Of a stretch of DNA of 64,000 bases, positions 58,769-64,000 are shown piece by piece. The position numbers were made by a program, and so were the translations under genes. Position 1 is the first letter of the stretch; each line of letters starts with the position of its first letter. Under the pieces are notes generated by a model that was not told the origin of the DNA, searched no databases, and saw only the letters and a list, made by a program, of their open reading frames with translations. This DNA is from Woeseiaceae bacterium (GTDB lineage: Bacteria; Pseudomonadota; Gammaproteobacteria; Steroidobacterales; Woeseiaceae): the NCBI GenBank assembly GCA_021773035.1, contig JAJFKU010000068.1:1-64000 (forward strand). The letters are read 5' to 3'.

Positions 58769-59805
58769 CCAAAGTCTACGAATTTCCACAACTCGACAAG
58801 CGCTATGAAGAAGCGAGCCATTGGTGTGCCCGCATGGATGAAGGTCTTAGCACGGCTGAGGAGGCGCAGGTGAAGAGTTGGATAGCGGAAAGCGAAGAGA
58901 ACCGGCAGGTACTGTTTGAGGTCACAAAACTCTGGGACGATATGTCGGCGATGTCGCGGCTTTCAGACCTCATACCTGAGCCGGCACCGCACCCCAGGCG
59001 GCACCTGGGAGTTGCGTTGGCGGCGGCCTCAGTCGTACTCGCTGTGATCGTCGGTGGCTGGGTGCTGCTGTCTCCGTCGAACAGGATTACGACCGAACCG
59101 ACGATCGCAAACAGCCTGCCGAGCAATGTTTACGAAACGCAGATCGGCGAGCAATCTACGGTCGTTTTGCTGGACGGAACGCAGGTTGTCCTGAATACCA
59201 ACAGCCGGCTCGAAGTGCGCTTCACAACCGAGTATCGACTACTGTTGTTGGATCGCGGCGAGATTCACGTCGATGTAGCTCACGACAAAATTCGGCCGCT
59301 TAGCGTATTGGCTGGTGACCGGATCGTGCAGGCCGTTGGCACGGCGTTCAGCGTGCAGATCAAGGACAACGACAAAATCGACCTGATCGTCTCAAAAGGC
59401 GAGGTCCGTGTCGGTGTACGCGAGCAATCCGTTCTTACGGCGGCGAAACCGATACCGCGGGTGCTTGCTCCGACATCTGTTGCCGTTGCCGCCGGAGAAG
59501 TGCTGTCGCTCGGAGCACCTGTCGAAAACGTGATTCAGGTTTCGCCGGAAGAGATCGATATGCGGTTGTCGTGGCGCGACGGCAACCTGATTTTTCGTGG
59601 CGAAACGCTGGAAGAGGCCGTATTGGAGGTTGGTCGATATACGACCGCGGAATTCATCATCCTCGATGACGAAATCAAGGCAAGGCGAGTCGGTGGTCGG
59701 TACCGAGCGGGCGACATCGACGAATTTTTGGCGGGATTGAAGGAAAATCTCGGCATCGAATACAAGCGAACGGATGACGGAAAGGTTCTGTTGGCGAAGT
59801 TATAG
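58765..59805 (+). CDS. FecR-family sigma regulator
   Basis: A 346-residue transducer starting at GTG inside the sigma stop. The cytoplasmic N-terminus (about residues 15-62, ASHWCARMDEGLSTAEEAQVKSWI, NRQVLFEVTKLWDDM) is DUF4880-like. One helix spans about 81-102 (LGVALAAASVVLAVIVGGWV). The periplasmic FecR domain has GEQSTVVLLDGTQVVLNTNS and AVGTAFSVQIK, and the C-terminal domain has the DNLIFRGETLEE-like segment and ends VLLAKL. It should couple the TonB receptor at 59847 to the sigma factor. Confidence 0.9.
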   Translation: MTKVYEFPQLDKRYEEASHWCARMDEGLSTAEEAQVKSWIAESEENRQVLFEVTKLWDDMSAMSRLSDLIPEPAPHPRRHLGVALAAASVVLAVIVGGWVLLSPSNRITTEPTIANSLPSNVYETQIGEQSTVVLLDGTQVVLNTNSRLEVRFTTEYRLLLLDRGEIHVDVAHDKIRPLSVLAGDRIVQAVGTAFSVQIKDNDKIDLIVSKGEVRVGVREQSVLTAAKPIPRVLAPTSVAVAAGEVLSLGAPVENVIQVSPEEIDMRLSWRDGNLIFRGETLEEAVLEVGRYTTAEFIILDDEIKARRVGGRYRAGDIDEFLAGLKENLGIEYKRTDDGKVLLAKL

Positions 59806-59846
59806 AACATGTAAGCAAAAAAATGCACACGGCTCATTGGGGGATA

Positions 59847-62800
59847 ATGGCTACTCACTCGTTGGTATCTGCAGCACGGCGATTACGTGCGGTTGGGGTT
59901 AACGAGTGGATACTTTCGCAACTTATGTTGTTCGTGCTGGTTGCAGTGCTTTCTGCAACGGCAAATGCAGACGACACCTATCAACACAAGAAACTCTCAT
60001 TCGATATACCTCGGCAACGAGCGGATTTAGCGCTCACCCTGTTTGCTGAACAAGCTGACCTCACGCTGGTTTTTGCGTTCGACGAAGTACAGGCAAAAAC
60101 CGCGAATCGATTAGTCGGCGAGTACCGCCTTAAGGATGGTATCGAAACTCTTCTTCAGGATACCGGGCTCAACGCAACGATCAGCAATCAGGTTGTTTTA
60201 AACATAGCCACCGACACCAGGTCGGAGCCTGAGGGGAACGAAATGAAGGTCAAGACGAAGGCGGGAATTGGGGCATTTCTAGCGGCGGTATTCAGCGTAG
60301 GCGAAGTGGATGCGCAGCAGGCAAGTAACAGCAGTGGGGCAGCAGGGGAGGCTGCCTTAGAGGAGATATTGGTCACCGGCAGTCGCATCAAGCGCAAAGA
60401 CATTACGAGCGTCGGGCCAGCGACGGTGCTCAACGAACAGGACATACTCAATCTCGGCGTGACAAACGCCGAGTTATTGCTGCAGAGATTACCGTCGTCT
60501 GCAGGTTTCGCAGGCAACTCAAACGCCGCCTACTGGGTATCCGGCGGATGGGGGACGGCACAGGTCAACCTGAGAGGGCTCGGCGGCAATCGGACTTTGG
60601 TGCTGCTCAATGGCCGCCGCGTCGTAGCGGGTGGTACGGGCGCAAACGATTCGGTAGACCTGAACATGATCCCGCTGTCCGCCGTCTCTCGCGTCGAAGT
60701 ACTAAAAGATGGTGCATCAGCCGTGTACGGTGCGGACGCCGTCGCCGGCGTTGTGAATTTCATTACCAAGGAGAGCTTTGACGGTCTGCAGCTTGACAGC
60801 AAATACGGAGTGACCAGTTTCGGTGACGGCGAAGAATACAGCCTGGGGCTGACCTGGGGCGTTTCCGGCGACAAAGGCAACTTCATTTTCGACGCACGCT
60901 ACCAGGATAACCGGGCAGCAGCGCTTGTCGATCGGGCGCCGTGTGCACTCGCGGATATCAATGGCGATAACACACTGGTCTGTTCTCCGGGCAGTTCGTC
61001 GACAGCGGGCGGACGCGCCGCTCTTCCGGACGGTTCCCAGGTGAATTTTACGGGTGGCGATGCGTTCGAACCGTTCAATATTCAGGACCACGGCTTCAAT
61101 TCCAATCCGTTCTTCAACGCATCGAATCCGGTGGAGCGCGTTTCACTCAGCGCTTTCGGCAACTATGAGCTCAACGATCGCACACGAGTGTTTACCGAGG
61201 CCATGTTCAACTGGCGTAGTTCCACGCAGCCCGGGTCACCGGCAACACTGCGCAATATCGCTTTTGACGCAGCGCATCCAAGCAACCCCACGGGTGAGGA
61301 TATTCTGGTTTTGCGACGTCGAACGGCTGAGTTCGGATCGCGAATATTCGAGCAGGACGTGAACACCTGGAGGCTGGTCACCGGCGTTGAAGGTGATTTT
61401 GGCAACGACTGGAGTTACGACATCGCGCTCAATTGGGGCCGCAATTCGGCAGTCGATGCTTTGTTGAACAACATCAACACACAGCGTCTCGGTGAAACTC
61501 TGGACACAGCCGTTTGCGGTGCCGGTGGCATCCCGTGCGCAGATATTCTCGGCGAGGGCGATCTGACGGCAGACGTTGGCGACTACATCCTGTTTAACCA
61601 GCGCGAGTCGGGCGGCAACGAACAGAAGAGTATTAGCGCGAACATCTCGGGGTTCCTGTTCGATCTGCCGGCGGGATCGGTCGGCGTTGCGGCCGGATTT
61701 GAATTTCGCGAAGACAGGGGCTGGCTGAACCCCGACGCGCTTCTGACCGCTGGCGCCGCGTTGGGCAATGCACAGGATCCGATTGACGGCTCAGTCGACG
61801 CAACCGAAATTTATGGCGAGGTACATCTGCCGGTGATATCCGGTGTCCGTGGAATCGAGGAGCTAAACGTCGATCTGGCAGTCCGGTTTTCCGACTACGA
61901 TCTGTTTGGCAGCGACACGAACTACAAGACCGGCGTCAACTGGCAGGTCTCTCCTGCGCTCAAGGTTCGAGGAACCTACTCCACGGCGTTTCGTGCGCCG
62001 AGTATCCCGGAATTGTTCTCGGGCGTTCGGGAGGCACAATTACCGACAGCGGACCCGTGCTCTGACTGGGCTGCCATGGATCCCGCCAGCACAATCTACC
62101 TCAACTGCCAGGCGGCCGGTGTACCAGCCAACTATGTACAGTTCGGGTCTGTGGTCATCACCGACATTGGCGGAAATCCGGCGCTGAAGCCAGAGGATGC
62201 TGAAACCTTTACCGTCGGTGTTGTATTTGAGCCCGGTTTTGTGCCGGGCCTCGCCTTGACGATCGACTACTTCGATATCGACATAGACAACGCCATAAAC
62301 CAGACGGGTGGTTCTTCAAAACTTAACATTTGCTACACATCGCAGGGGCTGTCACATCCGTTCTGTGGCCCTGAACATCACACGCGCAACTCGTTGACGG
62401 GCGACATCGATTTTCTATCCGCGCAGAGTGCCAACACCGGTAATGAAGTGATGTCCGGTATCGATTTCGGCGCCTCGTATGACTTCGATATTGGAGCAGT
62501 GCAGCAACGTGTTCAACTCAAAGCGACGCACTTGCAGGAGTATGAAATCGTTGCGTTCGATGGTGACACGCCGATTGTCCGCGATGGTGGTGTGGGCTGT
62601 TGTGTCGGCGGGTATCCGAAGTGGCGTGCGAACGGTTCGTGGACTGCATCGACGGATAAATGGTCGGTTGGATACAACATGCAAATGATTGGCTCGGCGA
62701 CTGACTGGAACGGTGCGCCCGGAGCGATCGGAACCGAGATCGACGCAGTCTTCTACCACAATCTGCAGGGTAGCTACAGACTCAATGACAGCGTCGATCT

Positions 62801-62936
62801 TCGCATCGGCATCGACAACGTACTGGATGAAGACGCGCCGTATGTTCGATCCTGGACAGACGGGAACACGGATACGATGACCTATTCCTTACTGGGTCGA
62901 TTCATCTACGCCCGCGCTGTTCTAAGCCTCAATTAG
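59847..62936 (+). CDS. TonB-dependent receptor with STN domain and possible internal start
   Basis: A 1029-residue receptor. The ATG at 59847 follows GGGGGATA; an ATG at 59823 is in frame but lacks a site. A signal sequence ends near ATANA (residue 42). An STN domain spans about 48-120 (LSFDIPRQRADLALTLFAEQ; EYRLKDGIETLLQDTGL). Then comes an unexpected segment: an internal ATG at 60243 (codon 133) preceded by GAGGGGA. Its product would begin MKVKTKAGIGAFLAAVFSV and end at VDAQQ, an apparent second signal peptide just before the plug (EEILVTGSRIKRKD). The plug has LVLLNGRRV and GASAVYGADAVAGVVNF. The protein may thus be made in long (signalling) and short forms. Substrate is unknown; the metal-related neighbours are suggestive. 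Confidence 0.9.
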   Translation: MATHSLVSAARRLRAVGVNEWILSQLMLFVLVAVLSATANADDTYQHKKLSFDIPRQRADLALTLFAEQADLTLVFAFDEVQAKTANRLVGEYRLKDGIETLLQDTGLNATISNQVVLNIATDTRSEPEGNEMKVKTKAGIGAFLAAVFSVGEVDAQQASNSSGAAGEAALEEILVTGSRIKRKDITSVGPATVLNEQDILNLGVTNAELLLQRLPSSAGFAGNSNAAYWVSGGWGTAQVNLRGLGGNRTLVLLNGRRVVAGGTGANDSVDLNMIPLSAVSRVEVLKDGASAVYGADAVAGVVNFITKESFDGLQLDSKYGVTSFGDGEEYSLGLTWGVSGDKGNFIFDARYQDNRAAALVDRAPCALADINGDNTLVCSPGSSSTAGGRAALPDGSQVNFTGGDAFEPFNIQDHGFNSNPFFNASNPVERVSLSAFGNYELNDRTRVFTEAMFNWRSSTQPGSPATLRNIAFDAAHPSNPTGEDILVLRRRTAEFGSRIFEQDVNTWRLVTGVEGDFGNDWSYDIALNWGRNSAVDALLNNINTQRLGETLDTAVCGAGGIPCADILGEGDLTADVGDYILFNQRESGGNEQKSISANISGFLFDLPAGSVGVAAGFEFREDRGWLNPDALLTAGAALGNAQDPIDGSVDATEIYGEVHLPVISGVRGIEELNVDLAVRFSDYDLFGSDTNYKTGVNWQVSPALKVRGTYSTAFRAPSIPELFSGVREAQLPTADPCSDWAAMDPASTIYLNCQAAGVPANYVQFGSVVITDIGGNPALKPEDAETFTVGVVFEPGFVPGLALTIDYFDIDIDNAINQTGGSSKLNICYTSQGLSHPFCGPEHHTRNSLTGDIDFLSAQSANTGNEVMSGIDFGASYDFDIGAVQQRVQLKATHLQEYEIVAFDGDTPIVRDGGVGCCVGGYPKWRANGSWTASTDKWSVGYNMQMIGSATDWNGAPGAIGTEIDAVFYHNLQGSYRLNDSVDLRIGIDNVLDEDAPYVRSWTDGNTDTMTYSLLGRFIYARAVLSLN

Positions 62937-62950
62937 CCGAGCCTGGATAA

Positions 62951-62979
62951 GGCGATGCGGCAGCTCATGCCGCATCGCC
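62951..62979 (+). terminator. perfect 12-bp hairpin, probable terminator
   Basis: GGCGATGCGGCA, loop GCTCA, TGCCGCATCGCC, 14 bases after the receptor stop. The stem is strong, but no T-run follows, so it may act as a transcript 3'-end stabiliser rather than a strict intrinsic terminator. Confidence 0.6.
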
Positions 62980-63021
62980 GTCAGCTTTCGTGATTCATCC
63001 ACCGCAAATACTGAGAGACCT

Positions 63022-63861
63022 ATGAATCCAAGACACATTGGGGTGCGCCTGTGCTTGCCGCTTGTACTTTTGCTTACGGGCAGCACGGCATTCGCACACG
63101 GTATTTCCGCTGCGGCCAGGCAGCGGATGATCGATGGCGGAAACCTGGAGTACCTGCGCTTAGGCGCCGAACACATGATCACAGGATACGATCACTTACT
63201 GTTCCTGTTTGGCGTCATGTTCTTCCTGTCACGTATCACTGACATCATCAAGTTTGTCAGCGCATTTACAATCGGTCATACGATTACACTGATATTCGCG
63301 ACCTACTGGCAGATCACGGCCAACTACTATCTTGTTGACGCATTCATCGCCGTCACGGTTGTCTACAAGGGCTTCGAAAATCTCGACGGGTTCAGGAAAT
63401 ACCTGAACACCGCGTCTCCCAGCTTGCTGATAATGGTGTTGTTCTTCGGGCTGGTACACGGTTTCGGTCTTTCGACGCGCCTGCAACAACTGCCGGTCGA
63501 CGAAGGCGGCGGCATGTTGATGCACATCATTTCGTTCAACGTGGGTGTGGAAATCGGTCAAATTGCCGCACTCGTTCTCATGTGGGCGGTTCTCTATTTC
63601 TGGCAACACCGAGCGCATTTCTCTGTGTTCAGCAAAGTTGCGAATAGCGGACTCATAGTCGCCGGCTGTCTGCTGCTTGTAATGCAGTTACATGGCTACC
63701 TGCATACGACAGACCCGGACGCATTTCCAATCGGCAGAGACGACCATGCTCACGTTCACGCGGAGATGGAAAGCCATGGCCACGCCCATAACCCGGATGG
63801 TTCCCACATGCAGGAAGACGCGCCAAGCGAGCCTGCCAAGAATGTACCGTCACACGACTAA
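63022..63861 (+). CDS. HupE/UreJ-family membrane protein with His-rich tail
   Basis: A 279-residue membrane protein with a signal peptide ending AFAHG. The HupE/UreJ-2 hallmarks are LGAEHMITGYDHLLFL (about residues 47-62), FTIGHTITLIFA, a GLVHGFGLS stretch (about 147-155) and ISFNVGVEIGQ (about 173-183). About six to seven helices fit. The C-terminus is a hydrophilic His-rich tail (DDHAHVHAEMESHGHAH) that could bind nickel, cobalt or zinc. HupE/UreJ members are implicated in nickel or cobalt uptake. It lies after the sigma-controlled receptor and the CzcCBA-like pump, supporting a metal-homeostasis role. Confidence 0.85.
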   Translation: MNPRHIGVRLCLPLVLLLTGSTAFAHGISAAARQRMIDGGNLEYLRLGAEHMITGYDHLLFLFGVMFFLSRITDIIKFVSAFTIGHTITLIFATYWQITANYYLVDAFIAVTVVYKGFENLDGFRKYLNTASPSLLIMVLFFGLVHGFGLSTRLQQLPVDEGGGMLMHIISFNVGVEIGQIAALVLMWAVLYFWQHRAHFSVFSKVANSGLIVAGCLLLVMQLHGYLHTTDPDAFPIGRDDHAHVHAEMESHGHAHNPDGSHMQEDAPSEPAKNVPSHD

Positions 63862-63875
63862 GCGGAGATATCGAA

Positions 63876-64000
63876 ATGAAACTGAAAGGAACGAGATTTA
63901 CTTTACTCGGAAGCGGAATGTTTGGTGTTCTGGGCCTGCTGAGTATGACGATTGCACAAGCACACCAGACTTACATGATCGCCGACCTGTACGAGCTTCG
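63876..64000 (+). CDS. exported protein, N-terminus only (cut by window end)
   Basis: The ATG at 63876 lies 14 bases after the HupE-like stop with AGCGGAG upstream. The visible 41 residues are a signal peptide (SGMFGVLGLLSMTIAQA) and the start of a mature protein HQTYMIADLYEL. DUF4198-type periplasmic proteins often start with a His like this and follow HupE or nickel/cobalt transport genes, so that family is a reasonable guess. Too little is present to be sure. Confidence 0.6.
   Translation, partial: MKLKGTRFTLLGSGMFGVLGLLSMTIAQAHQTYMIADLYEL

Overview
The window looks like chromosome of a free-living, probably marine, gammaproteobacterium. The grounds are large TonB-dependent receptors with FecI/FecR-type signalling, an S9 peptidase, propeller-amidohydrolases, a plant-like ALDH12 dehydrogenase, a CzcCBA-type efflux system and many lipoproteins. 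Composition is moderately GC-rich, with some AT-richer patches such as 0.8-1.8 kb. This placement is inference; no rRNA or complete tRNA gene lies in the window.

Region 1 (1-26.4 kb) looks like an accretion island. Four 3' fragments of a tRNA-Thr gene, all on the + strand, sit at about 2.98, 10.69, 18.35 and 26.35 kb. They divide the region into three blocks of roughly 7.7-8 kb. Two of them are preceded by a diverged, hairpin-containing repeat of about 125 bp that looks like the arm of an attachment site. No integrase is present. The blocks carry: (i) an ECF sigma factor, its FecR regulator, an STN-type TonB receptor and an S9 peptidase lipoprotein, with a shared 28-bp motif in front of both sigma gene and receptor gene; (ii) a fatty-acid desaturase, an XRE regulator, a monooxygenase-fold protein and a tightly packed four-gene set (36-residue peptide, secreted seven-repeat two-Cys protein, DUF1611 protein, PLP racemase), followed by an IS3-family element with a crippled transposase; (iii) a 2186-residue FN3/SpvB/RHS protein with a variable tail and a small membrane protein as possible immunity partner. 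Before the first fragment lie a HIT protein, a PD40 lipoprotein and an ExbD gene without ExbB.

Region 2 (26.6-36.8 kb) holds an S41 peptidase lipoprotein and two secreted TIMP/NTR-like proteins. A MarR-headed minus-strand operon follows, containing a cytochrome b561 broken by one in-frame stop, a monooxygenase-fold protein, a membrane protein with two CDGSH domains, and an NAD(P)-binding protein. An OprB-like porin, a PaiB-like protein, an HSL-family esterase and an AraC regulator complete it.

Region 3 (36.9-51.6 kb) is a nutrient-uptake and peptide/amino-acid catabolism stretch. It contains a siderophore-type TonB receptor divergent from the AraC gene, a TolB-propeller/amidohydrolase, a PepSY membrane protein, an AGCS sodium:amino-acid symporter, an ALDH12-type P5C dehydrogenase, two overlapping amidohydrolase genes (the second has lost metal ligands) and a TPR protein.

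Region 4 (51.9-64 kb) is a metal locus. A small His-rich secreted protein precedes a CzcCBA-like RND efflux operon. Then come a second sigma/FecR pair, a second STN-type TonB receptor with what looks like an internal second start and signal peptide, a His-rich HupE/UreJ-like membrane protein, and the start of another exported protein at the window edge.
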